Shown: positions 1 through 6,460, numbered from the stretch's first letter. The stretch is 8,040 nucleotides of DNA from DASWHR01 sp036398095 (GCA_036398095.1 DASWHR010000120.1:1-8040); one strand, 5' to 3'. Made by a program: numbers and translations. The notes: generated by a model not told the origin, from the letters alone.

Positions 1-309
1 GCGGTGCACGTCGCGACGCTCGCCGCCGAAGATCCTGCGCTGGCCGCGCCCGTCGCGCCCGGGCTGCCGGTCACCGGCGCCGAGATCCGCTGGGCCGCGA
101 CGCGCGAGATGGCCGTGACGCTCGAAGACGTCCTTGCGCGCCGCACACGTCTGTCGCTCACCGACCGCGCCGGCGGGCTCGCCGCGGCATCGATCGTCGC
201 CGACGGGCTCGGCGGGGACGAGGCCCTCCGGCAAACCGAAGCGGCCGCGTACGCGGCGGCGCTCGCGGCCGAACGCGGACCGGCGGTTCCCGCTCCGGTC
301 TCGTCCTGA
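1..309 (+). CDS. glpD: Aerobic glycerol-3-phosphate dehydrogenase, C-terminal fragment (5' end outside window)
   Basis: This is the C-terminal ~102 residues of an FAD-dependent glycerol-3-phosphate dehydrogenase. The family oxidises sn-glycerol-3-phosphate to DHAP at the membrane and passes electrons to the respiratory chain. The fragment matches the helical C-terminal DAO_C cap: an E-I-R-W-A stretch, then REMAVTLEDVLARRTRLSL, the family's most conserved C-terminal signature, then a helix-rich tail with an Ala-rich end. The frame is open from base 1 and stops with TGA at 307-309; the GTG at 4-6 is an internal Val codon, not a start. The catalytic and FAD-binding parts lie upstream of the window. 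A lipid kinase and an AGPS-like oxidase at the other end of the window point to a glycerolipid neighbourhood. The family call is firm; which GlpD paralogue this is cannot be told from the fragment. Confidence 0.86.
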   Translation, partial: AVHVATLAAEDPALAAPVAPGLPVTGAEIRWAATREMAVTLEDVLARRTRLSLTDRAGGLAAASIVADGLGGDEALRQTEAAAYAAALAAERGPAVPAPVSS

Positions 310-453
310 TTCGCCGCACCGGCCGCTGAATCCGGGTTCGCACCCATCCGTCCTGGCGTGTCCGGTTCCGACTCGCCCGAATCTGGGCATCGCGGAGCCT
401 CAGCCGGGTCTCAGGCCGCCTGGTAGCCTCGAACCGGGACATCGGGGACCATA

Positions 454-472
454 ACCGGCCGGGTGGGCCGGT
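454..472 (+). promoter_or_regulatory. Perfect 7-bp GC stem-loop at the metallophosphoesterase 5' end
   Basis: ACCGGCC (454-460) and GGCCGGT (466-472) are perfect inverted arms around a 5-base loop, GGGTG (461-465). The GTG at 463-465, the most upstream possible start of the next gene, lies in the loop. No T-run follows, so it is not a standard intrinsic terminator for glpD. It could be a 5'-leader hairpin, a dyad operator, or chance in GC-rich DNA. The rest of the glpD-metallophosphoesterase gap (310-453) shows no gene, tRNA or convincing promoter. Confidence 0.3.
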
Positions 473-2616
473 CGTTGATTGGTCGGAGGTACACGACACT
501 GCACGCTGCCCTACGCGCCACAAGCTGGCGACGGTTTGCCGCGGGAGTCTTCGCGACTCTCGCGCTTTCGGCTGTGCTGGCACAGGCGCCGCCGGCGACG
601 ACGAGCGCGGCCGGCCCGCTGATGTGCGGACCCACCACGCTGCACGGCACCATCGTCTACAAGGACGGAAAGCTGACCTGCGGCCCGGCGCAGCCGCTGA
701 AGCTGCGCGAAGACCTGGGCGCGAAGGCCAAAGCCGGACGACACGGTACGCCGATCCTTTCGTTCGCGGCGCTCACCGACTTCCAGCTTCCCGACGAAGA
801 GTCTCCCCTGCGCGGCGAGTTCCTCGACAAGTGCACGAAGCATCCGGCCGACGCGGCGTTCCGCTGGAACGACACGCTGCTGCCGGCGCTGCTCAACTCG
901 CACGTCCAGGCCGTCAACCGGCTGCAGCGCGGCCCCGTGACGGGACGCGCTTTCGACTTCGCGATCCAGCTCGGCGACGCGTCCGAAAACCAGCAGTACA
1001 ACGAGGTGCGCGACTTCATCGACTTGCTCGACGGCGGCACGGTCGTCGATCCCGATTCGGGCGGCGACGGCTACGAGGGCAACCAGGCCGCCGACCCGTA
1101 CGCGAGCCCGGTGAAGGGCGAGTCGCTGCGCGCGCTGGCGAACGAGCCGTTCTGGGCGGCGGGGTTGCGACGCGCCGACGGATCACCGCTTCCCTGGTTC
1201 ACGGTGATGGGCAACCACGACATGAAGGTGCGCGGCACCGTCCCGAACACCGATGCGTGGAAGGCGTTCGCGCAAGCCTGGGTCACCGGAAACTTGATGG
1301 TCAACGATCTGCCGCCGGACACGCAGCAGCGCGTCTGCAACGATCCGGCGCTCCTGCTCGACCCGATGTTCTGGGCGACGCTGGCCGCGCAGCCAAACAG
1401 TGTGCGGCTGATCACCAACGATCCGCAGCGACGCTTGCTGGATCGCGGCGAGTGGCTGGCCGAGCACGACAAGACCCGCGGCCTTCCGCGCGGACATCGC
1501 GGAACCATGTGCCCGGTCACCGACGCGAGCGGCGCGCAGACCCGCGCGTGCTACACCGTCGACATCGCGCCGGCGATTCCCGGCGAGCCGCCGATTCACA
1601 TGGTCATGCTCGACACAGCGTCGGACGAAGGCTTGGAGACCGGCAACATCGATCAGGCGCAATGGGATTGGCTCAACGACGATCTGAAGAAGCATTCGGG
1701 GTGCGTCTATGCCAGCGACACCGCCGCCGCCTGCGACAAGACCGGCAAGGCCACGTCGCTGATCGTCGTGTTCAGCCATCACACCGTCACGACGATCACC
1801 AACACCGCGCCGCGCGCGGACGGCGGGACGGCCAAGACCGGCACCGACTTGGAGAAGCTGCTGCTTCGCTTCCCGAACGTGGTCATGCACGCGAGCGGCC
1901 ATACCCATCAGAACAAGATCTGGCAGCACGTGCGCGCGACCGGCACGGGCGGCTACTTCGAAGTCAACACCAGCGCGATTGCCGACTGGCCCCACCAGTC
2001 GCGCACGATCGAGCTGGTCGACAACCACGACGGGACGATCTCGGTCTACGCGGTCACCTTCGACGGCGCCGCGCCGGTGGATCCCGCGGCAATGCGTTGG
2101 GCGGGCGATCCCACGCCCGAGACCGCATCGCGGTTCGGCGCCAAACAGCGGAACATCAACGAGGATTGGCTCGCGTCCGTCGCCCGCTGGGTCGGCGCGA
2201 ACGATCCGCAGCATGGGCACGACGCGATCACCGACGCCGCAACCGCGCTCGACAAGAACGTCGAGCTGATCTTGAAACACCCCACGGGCGGCGCGCCGCG
2301 ACCCGGTTCGATCATCGACGTGCGGCGCCCGCGGATCCCGACCCGGCCGCGCTTCCCCTTCCCCTTCCCCTTCCCGTTCCCGCGCTCGGGTCCGGCCGTT
2401 CCCACGTTCCCGATTCCGTTCCCGAACGTCGGGCCGACGGCGCCGCCTCCGTTCCCGTCGGTCAACATTCCGGCGCAGCCGACGTCGCGCGGGCTGGGCG
2501 CGCCGGCGAAGGGCCCGGCATTGCAGTTCCGCGAGTACGCGATGCTGCTCGCGGGCGTCGCCGGATCGCTGTGGCTGCGACGAAGCCGCATCCGCCGTAA
2601 CCAAGTCGGCCTGTAG
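463..2616 (+). CDS. Exported, membrane-anchored calcineurin-like metallophosphoesterase (PPA1498-type)
   Basis: This is a dinuclear-metal phosphoesterase expected to act outside the cytoplasmic membrane; its substrate is unknown. Numbering from GTG 463, residues about 13-45 form a signal peptide or N-terminal anchor: basic TSWRR, then FAAGVFATLALSAVLAQA. Residues about 58-95, with TTLHGTIV, a GP..P segment and REDLG, match my recollection of the PPA1498 metallophosphoesterase family. Metal-site motifs follow in order: TDFQ (D106, with Gln108 where DxH enzymes have His), LGD (D172) with ENQQYNE, GNHD (250-253), SHH (H439-H440) and GHTH (479-482). From about residue 618 a Pro-rich linker contains five FP dipeptides (631-640). 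The C-terminus has a short hydrophobic segment (692-705) and a basic RRSRIRR cluster (706-712), so the catalytic domain should face outward. The start is uncertain: GTG 463, TTG 475 or CTG 499. ATG 622 would remove the signal peptide and is unlikely. The hydrolase gene follows after 23 bases on the same strand. Fold and motif calls are firm; the family name is from memory. Confidence 0.9.
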   Translation: MGRSLIGRRYTTLHAALRATSWRRFAAGVFATLALSAVLAQAPPATTSAAGPLMCGPTTLHGTIVYKDGKLTCGPAQPLKLREDLGAKAKAGRHGTPILSFAALTDFQLPDEESPLRGEFLDKCTKHPADAAFRWNDTLLPALLNSHVQAVNRLQRGPVTGRAFDFAIQLGDASENQQYNEVRDFIDLLDGGTVVDPDSGGDGYEGNQAADPYASPVKGESLRALANEPFWAAGLRRADGSPLPWFTVMGNHDMKVRGTVPNTDAWKAFAQAWVTGNLMVNDLPPDTQQRVCNDPALLLDPMFWATLAAQPNSVRLITNDPQRRLLDRGEWLAEHDKTRGLPRGHRGTMCPVTDASGAQTRACYTVDIAPAIPGEPPIHMVMLDTASDEGLETGNIDQAQWDWLNDDLKKHSGCVYASDTAAACDKTGKATSLIVVFSHHTVTTITNTAPRADGGTAKTGTDLEKLLLRFPNVVMHASGHTHQNKIWQHVRATGTGGYFEVNTSAIADWPHQSRTIELVDNHDGTISVYAVTFDGAAPVDPAAMRWAGDPTPETASRFGAKQRNINEDWLASVARWVGANDPQHGHDAITDAATALDKNVELILKHPTGGAPRPGSIIDVRRPRIPTRPRFPFPFPFPFPRSGPAVPTFPIPFPNVGPTAPPPFPSVNIPAQPTSRGLGAPAKGPALQFREYAMLLAGVAGSLWLRRSRIRRNQVGL
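484..489 (+). promoter_or_regulatory. Shine-Dalgarno-like CGGAGG inside the annotated 5' end of the metallophosphoesterase
   Basis: CGGAGG at 484-489 is the best ribosome-binding match in this region. It is followed after 9 bases by an in-frame CTG (499-501). Starting there would give a product opening with HAALRATSWRR and then a hydrophobic stretch, a textbook signal-peptide layout. The GTG at 463 has only a distant G-run (444-447, about 15 bases away). The TTG at 475 has GGGTGGG (461-467) at 7 bases. CTG starts are rare, so this is an alternative start, not an established one. Confidence 0.33.
2353..2382 (+). repeat. Tandem hexamer repeat (5 x TTCCCC/TTCCCG) encoding Phe-Pro dipeptides
   Basis: Five in-frame hexamers, three TTCCCC then two TTCCCG, encode (Phe-Pro)5 in the linker before the C-terminal anchor. 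Each unit is two codons, so gain or loss of a unit changes linker length without breaking the frame. Further TTCCCG-like units follow less regularly to about 2460 (FPIPFP, PPPFPS). On the minus strand the array is a series of G3-G4 runs separated by 2-3 bases, a G-quadruplex-type pattern on the template strand. Confidence 0.85.
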
Positions 2617-2625
2617 CGACTCGCG

Positions 2626-2631
2626 TATGCT
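2626..2631 (+). promoter_or_regulatory. Possible -10 element (TATGCT) for a near-leaderless alpha/beta hydrolase mRNA
   Basis: TATGCT fits the TANNNT form of a bacterial -10 element. It ends 8 bases before the ATG at 2640, so transcription would begin within about two bases of the start codon. The 23-base gap to the upstream stop has no Shine-Dalgarno match, which agrees with leaderless initiation. No -35 is visible, and co-transcription with the metallophosphoesterase is equally possible. This is a weak call from six bases. Confidence 0.2.
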
Positions 2632-2639
2632 TGCCCGCG

Positions 2640-3509
2640 ATGAGCGGGCTTCCTCGGTCGGTCGAGTCCTGGCGCAATGCGGGCAGCTTTCTGGACGTTG
2701 ACGGACGCAGCGTCTTTGTCACCGGTGAAGGCGACCGCGGATCCGATGTGCTGATCCTGCACGGCTTTCCCGCGTCGTCCTATGACTGGCGAAACGTGAT
2801 CCCGCACCTGGCCGGCAAGGCGCGCGTGACCGCGTTCGACTTCCTCGGCTACGGCTTGTCCGACAAGCCCGCCGATCCGCGGGTGACGCTGTTCGATCAA
2901 GCCGACCTGGCCGAGCAGATCGCTGCCGAGCACGACATCGAGCGCTGCGCGATCGTCGCGCACGACATGGGCGACACCGTCGCGGCCGAGCTGATCCACC
3001 GCCACAACGCCGGCGAGCTTTCCTTCGAGATCGACCGAGTGATCCTGACCAACGGCTCGATCTACATCGACATGGCGCAGCTCTCGCCCGGCCAGCAACT
3101 GCTGCTGCAGCTCCCCGACGAGCCGCTGGCCGAGTCGCTGCCGCTCGACGGCTTCAAGCCCGGCATCGCCGACACGTTCTCCAAAGAGCATCAACCCAGC
3201 GACGCCGAAGTCGAAGCGATGATCGCGCTGATCGCGCTCGGCGGCGGCGACCGTCTGCTGCCCCGCCTGATCCGCTACATCGAAGAGCGCCGCGCCAACC
3301 AAGAGCGCTGGACCGATGCGCTCAACGAATACACCGGATTGCTGTACGCGATCTGGGGCGAGCAAGACCCCATCGCCGTCGTCGCCATGGCTCACGAACT
3401 GAAAGCACAACGGCCCATGACGCGCGTAGAAACCTGGCCGGATGTGGGACATTGGCCGGAGATCGAAGTGCCTGAGCGGCTGGCCGGCGCCATCATGGAA
3501 CGACTCTGA
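2640..3509 (+). CDS. Alpha/beta hydrolase, MEST / haloalkane-dehalogenase-like
   Basis: This 289-residue alpha/beta-hydrolase-fold protein has no signal peptide and should be cytoplasmic. From ATG 2640: a beta-hairpin ending VFVTGEGD, the oxyanion-hole motif HGFPASSYDW (H41-G42-F43-P44), FDFLGYGLSDKP, and the nucleophile elbow AHDMGD with Asp109 in the nucleophile position, as in haloalkane dehalogenases and epoxide hydrolases and unlike Ser esterases. A cap region with ILTNGSIY follows, then a probable acid in WGEQDP (D243) and the catalytic His in DVGHWPE (H271). HGFPxSSYDW, DFLGxGxSDKP, HDxGDxVAxEL and the LTNG segment together closely recall animal MEST/PEG1 and its bacterial relatives, so that subfamily is my best call; the substrate is unknown. 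A TTG at 2631 would add three residues but has no better ribosome site. The gene trails the metallophosphoesterase by 23 bases and ends against a convergent stem-loop. A dehalogenase or epoxide hydrolase activity is possible but unproven. Confidence 0.9.
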   Translation: MSGLPRSVESWRNAGSFLDVDGRSVFVTGEGDRGSDVLILHGFPASSYDWRNVIPHLAGKARVTAFDFLGYGLSDKPADPRVTLFDQADLAEQIAAEHDIERCAIVAHDMGDTVAAELIHRHNAGELSFEIDRVILTNGSIYIDMAQLSPGQQLLLQLPDEPLAESLPLDGFKPGIADTFSKEHQPSDAEVEAMIALIALGGGDRLLPRLIRYIEERRANQERWTDALNEYTGLLYAIWGEQDPIAVVAMAHELKAQRPMTRVETWPDVGHWPEIEVPERLAGAIMERL

Positions 3510-3543
3510 GATCCGCCGGGGGTGCCGCCCCCTGGAGGCGATC
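3510..3543. terminator. GC-rich stem-loop between convergent genes, possible bidirectional terminator
   Basis: The interval between the hydrolase stop (3509) and the stop of the opposite-strand gene (3549) is almost wholly an interrupted inverted repeat. GATC (3510-3513), GCC (3515-3517) and GGGGG (3518-3522) pair with CCCCC (3528-3532), GGC (3537-3539) and GATC (3540-3543). The loop is TGCCG; there is a one-base bulge on the left arm and a four-base bulge on the right. There is no T-run on either side, so it is not a canonical intrinsic terminator, but its position fits a transcript-end or read-through block for both converging genes. Confidence 0.42.
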
Positions 3544-3548
3544 CGGGT

Positions 3549-6455
3549 CTACGGAAGCGGAAGGACCGCTGGGATGTTGCGCGCGAACTCCGACGTGTTG
3601 CCGTAGACGTCGGTCGCCGTGGCTGTGATCTGCGCGCCGTACGGCACGCTCGGCAGGACCGCCTGGAACCGCCCGCTCGGGCCGGGCTCGACGCTGCCGA
3701 GATAGACCGCTCCTTCGCCGTGTCGCGTTGGGTCATCCCCAGGCAGCGGCACGGGGTTCGAGTAGAAGTGGATTGTCGCGAGCTGTGGGTTCGCGGTGTC
3801 GAGCCGTCCGGCGACCGCGAGGCGCAGCGGGGACCACGCGGCCGCGTGCAGCTCGGGGAAGTTCTGGAGACGGTTCGGGCCGGAGTCCTCGTCACCCGGG
3901 TCGTTCGGCGTGACACCGCCCGGGCCGAGGTCGATGCCGAGACCACGGTTGTTGCGGATCTCGTTGTCGACGATCGTCGTGCCCTCCGACTCGTCTCGCA
4001 CGAAGACCCCGGCGTCGCCGAGCTCGTCGTCGCCGGGTGCGTGGCCGCGGCCGCTGTGGGCGATCAGGTTCCGCGTGATCCGGTTGCCGGCCGACTGGAT
4101 TACTCGGTTCGGGGGTCCCGCGGGGACCTCCCACTGGCCGACGACGATCCCGTCGCCCCAGTTGCCGTTCGGCCCGGCGTCGTCGACGCCGATCCGGTTC
4201 CCGGCGACGAGCCCGTTCGTCGACCCGGCGAGCACGACGCCCGGCCCGACGTTTCCCACAATCGTGTTGCCCTCTCCATCGTCGAAACCGCCGATCTCGT
4301 TGCCGTCGCCGACGGAGACAACGCCCGGGCCGCTGCTGCCGGCGATCCGGTTGCCGACGAGCCGGTGGTTCGCAGCATCCTCGATCTCGTCGGCGCCCGA
4401 GGGCCCGAGGAACACGCCCCCGCCCGGCGCGGCATCCTCCATCCACCCGTTGCCTTCGATCACGTTCGCGGACCCTGGTTCGACACCGCCGATCCGATGC
4501 CCGCGGCCGGCGGCTTCCACGCCGAACATCAGGTTGTCCCGGATCTCGTTCCCCTCCACGACCGCGTTCGACGAGTCGCTGAAGAGAAGGACGCCGTTCA
4601 GGCCGTTGCCGGTGATGGTGTTCCCTTCACCGGGCTGGCTCCCCCCGATCACGTCGCCGTCGTCCGACTCGATCGCGATGCCGGTCTCGCCGTTGGCGAA
4701 GATCGTGTTGCCGCGATACGCGTTCGCGGCGCCGTCGGACGCCAGCACGCCGTGGCGGAAGTTGCCGGCGATCACGTTGCCGGAGATCGCCGCGCCGCTC
4801 GAGAACGCGAGTCCGATGCCGACGCCGTTCCCGCTCGGCGCGAGCGGATCGTAGATCTGGGCCGTCTCCGCGTCCCCCGCGCCGGCGGCGATGAGCACCG
4901 TTCCGTCGGCCAGCAGCGTGGACGTGTGGAACCAGCGCGCGCCCGTCATGTCGGGAACCGGTCTCCATTCGTTCGCGACCGGATCGTAGAGGTCGGCGGA
5001 CGCCGTGAGGGCCTGCTCGTCACCCACCGAGCCTCCGGTGACGAGAACCGTTCCGTCGCCGAGGAGCGTTGACGCGTGCATGACGCGCGGGGTCGACATC
5101 TCGCCGGCCGGCGCCCAGAGCCCCGTCGTCGGGTCGAAGATCTCGGCAGTCCGGAGCGGATTGCTGTTGTCGTTGAGGCCTCCGCCTGCGACGAGGACTC
5201 GCCGGTCGTCGAGTACTGTCATCGTGTGTCCGGCGCGTCCCTCGTCGGGATCCGCCGTCGGCGTCCAGGTCTGCGCGACCGGGTCGTACACCTCGGCGTT
5301 GTTCCACACTCCGATGCCACAACTGGTCTCGTCGCAGCTCCCGTCGTAGCCGCCGGAGACGAGCACTCTGCCGTCGAGCAGCCGCGCCGCCGCGAAATGC
5401 AGCCGCATGTGGTTCATGCTCGCGGTCGGGGACCACGTTCCGGTCGCGGGGTCGTACAACTCGGCCGAGGCGGACTTCTCGATGCTGCAGCCCGTGATGC
5501 AGGTCGGATCGCCGCCGCCGGCGACCAGCACTCGGCCGTTCGGCAGAAGAGCTGCGACGTGCATGCTGCGTGCCTCCGCCATGCTGCCGGTGGGTGTCCA
5601 CACGCCTGTCGCGGGGTCGTACACCTCAGCCGAATTCTGCGCGCCGTTGTCCCCCTCCATCCCGCCGGCGACGAGCACGGTGCCGTTCGGTAGCAGCGTC
5701 GCCGTATGACCGGTCCTGGGCACGGTCATGCGGCCCGTGTGTGACCACGAGCGAGAAGCCGCGTCGTAGGTCTCGGCGGTGTCGATGCCCTCCCCTCCGC
5801 CGGCCACGAGCACGCGTCCGTCCGGCAGGCGTGTGGCCGTCGGGCCGAAGCGTCCTTCGTTGAGGCTCGCGGTGTCGCTCCACGGTCCGTCGGTCGGGTT
5901 CCCCGACGCATCGGTGCCGACGTAGCAACCGATCACCGTGTTGTTCGATCCCTCGATGCGGATGCCGGACGGCTCTTGATCTGCCCCGAAGCCGTTAATC
6001 ACGAGCGCGCTCACCGTGTTGCCGTTGGAGAGCAGCGTCAAACCGTGCGAGCCTTGGCTGCGCCTTCCGTTGACGACGATCTCAGGGCCGTCGTCGTTGG
6101 TGTCTCCGCTGAAGGCCGTCTGAGTCGTGCCGTCGATCGTCGTGCCGTCGTCGGTGACGGACGGAAGCCCGTCGCGCACCTGAATCACGAAGACCGAGCC
6201 GTTGAACCCAGGGTCGGTCGCGGGGATGGCGAAGCCGATCGTCTGCGGCCCGGGGGTCGCGTTCGCCGTCTCGATCCCTTCGCGGAGGGAGACGGCGGGC
6301 CCGTCCTCGACATCGGCGGTCGTGGTCACGACGATGTCCGCGGTCGCGCGGGCCGGCGCGGCCGGCGCGGAAACCACCCCAACGACGAGCACGACCTGGC
6401 CGAACGCGCGCCAACGACGCCCTCGCTCGGGCGGTCCTTCTGTTCGTAGCCCCAA
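3549..6455 (-). CDS. Secreted CSLREA-type parallel beta-helix protein with an inserted seven-blade Kelch propeller
   Basis: This 968-residue protein is predicted to be exported; no enzyme activity can be assigned. Residues 1-37 form a signal peptide (RGRRWR, a hydrophobic core, then APAAPARA). Residues 40-189 start a right-handed parallel beta-helix with a CSLREA-like module (VTTTADVEDG, VSLREGIETAN; the usual Cys is Val) and end in NTVIGCYVGTDASGNPTDG. Residues 191-539 are seven Kelch repeats. Residues 541-840 return to beta-helix rungs (NVIAGN, NTITGN, NVIEGN, NTIVGN). Residues 836-968 are the usual C-terminal cap: GLGIDLGPGGVTPNDPGD, LQNFPEL, ITATATDVYGNTSEF. There is no LPXTG motif or C-terminal membrane segment. 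TTG 6455 is chosen because it precedes the signal peptide, an in-frame TAG lies 15-13 bases upstream (6468-6470), and a G-rich run sits 5 bases before it; no in-frame ATG is available. It lies 93 bases downstream of the lipid kinase on the same strand and may be read from that transcript or its own promoter. A ligand-binding or adhesion role is inference. GC content looks similar to its neighbours by eye. Confidence 0.88.
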   Translation of the reverse strand: MGLRTEGPPERGRRWRAFGQVVLVVGVVSAPAAPARATADIVVTTTADVEDGPAVSLREGIETANATPGPQTIGFAIPATDPGFNGSVFVIQVRDGLPSVTDDGTTIDGTTQTAFSGDTNDDGPEIVVNGRRSQGSHGLTLLSNGNTVSALVINGFGADQEPSGIRIEGSNNTVIGCYVGTDASGNPTDGPWSDTASLNEGRFGPTATRLPDGRVLVAGGGEGIDTAETYDAASRSWSHTGRMTVPRTGHTATLLPNGTVLVAGGMEGDNGAQNSAEVYDPATGVWTPTGSMAEARSMHVAALLPNGRVLVAGGGDPTCITGCSIEKSASAELYDPATGTWSPTASMNHMRLHFAAARLLDGRVLVSGGYDGSCDETSCGIGVWNNAEVYDPVAQTWTPTADPDEGRAGHTMTVLDDRRVLVAGGGLNDNSNPLRTAEIFDPTTGLWAPAGEMSTPRVMHASTLLGDGTVLVTGGSVGDEQALTASADLYDPVANEWRPVPDMTGARWFHTSTLLADGTVLIAAGAGDAETAQIYDPLAPSGNGVGIGLAFSSGAAISGNVIAGNFRHGVLASDGAANAYRGNTIFANGETGIAIESDDGDVIGGSQPGEGNTITGNGLNGVLLFSDSSNAVVEGNEIRDNLMFGVEAAGRGHRIGGVEPGSANVIEGNGWMEDAAPGGGVFLGPSGADEIEDAANHRLVGNRIAGSSGPGVVSVGDGNEIGGFDDGEGNTIVGNVGPGVVLAGSTNGLVAGNRIGVDDAGPNGNWGDGIVVGQWEVPAGPPNRVIQSAGNRITRNLIAHSGRGHAPGDDELGDAGVFVRDESEGTTIVDNEIRNNRGLGIDLGPGGVTPNDPGDEDSGPNRLQNFPELHAAAWSPLRLAVAGRLDTANPQLATIHFYSNPVPLPGDDPTRHGEGAVYLGSVEPGPSGRFQAVLPSVPYGAQITATATDVYGNTSEFARNIPAVLPLP
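4839..5885 (-). repeat. Seven Kelch repeats (complete beta-propeller) within the beta-helix gene
   Basis: The blades are at residues 191-234, 235-283, 284-338, 339-394, 395-444, 445-494 and 495-539 of the 968-residue protein. Each opens with a conserved Trp (192, 237, 286, 341, 397, 447, 497). Each carries an R-x-x-H-type strand, a DGxVLVxGG double-glycine strand and an (A/S)E(V/L)YDP strand. Blade 7 is degenerate at the double glycine (LIAAG). Blades 3 and 4 have extra loops with Cys pairs C319/C323 and C374/C379. The array starts at the first strand and ends at the last YDP of a blade, so the propeller appears closed without help from flanking sequence. Galactose-oxidase catalytic residues are not recognisable. 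Confidence 0.85.
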
Positions 6456-6460
6456 CGCTG

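Noticed and set aside
616..633. Possible lipoprotein signal (Leu-Met-Cys-Gly) in the metallophosphoesterase
   Set aside because: Met directly before the Cys does not fit the lipobox, and the Cys lies too far from the hydrophobic core; an ordinary signal peptide or N-terminal anchor explains the region better.
1183..2604. 473-codon minus-strand frame opposite the metallophosphoesterase
   Set aside because: Low-complexity Arg-rich product without motifs; the + strand frame carries every metallophosphoesterase motif.
2046..3452. 468-codon minus-strand frame across the metallophosphoesterase/hydrolase junction
   Set aside because: It is antisense to two well-supported genes and shows no domain, signal peptide or ribosome site.
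3522..5072. Long 516-codon open frame on the + strand opposite the Kelch/beta-helix gene
   Set aside because: Its product is Arg/Ala/Val/Asp-rich with no recognisable domain. It is the antisense reading of a GC-rich repeat protein whose own strand carries clear signal peptide, Kelch and beta-helix motifs.
5076..5693. 205-codon + strand frame with repeated HSAV/AAGDEH-like phrases
   Set aside because: The internal repeats are simply the complement of the Kelch repeats, so they do not indicate a separate repeat protein.
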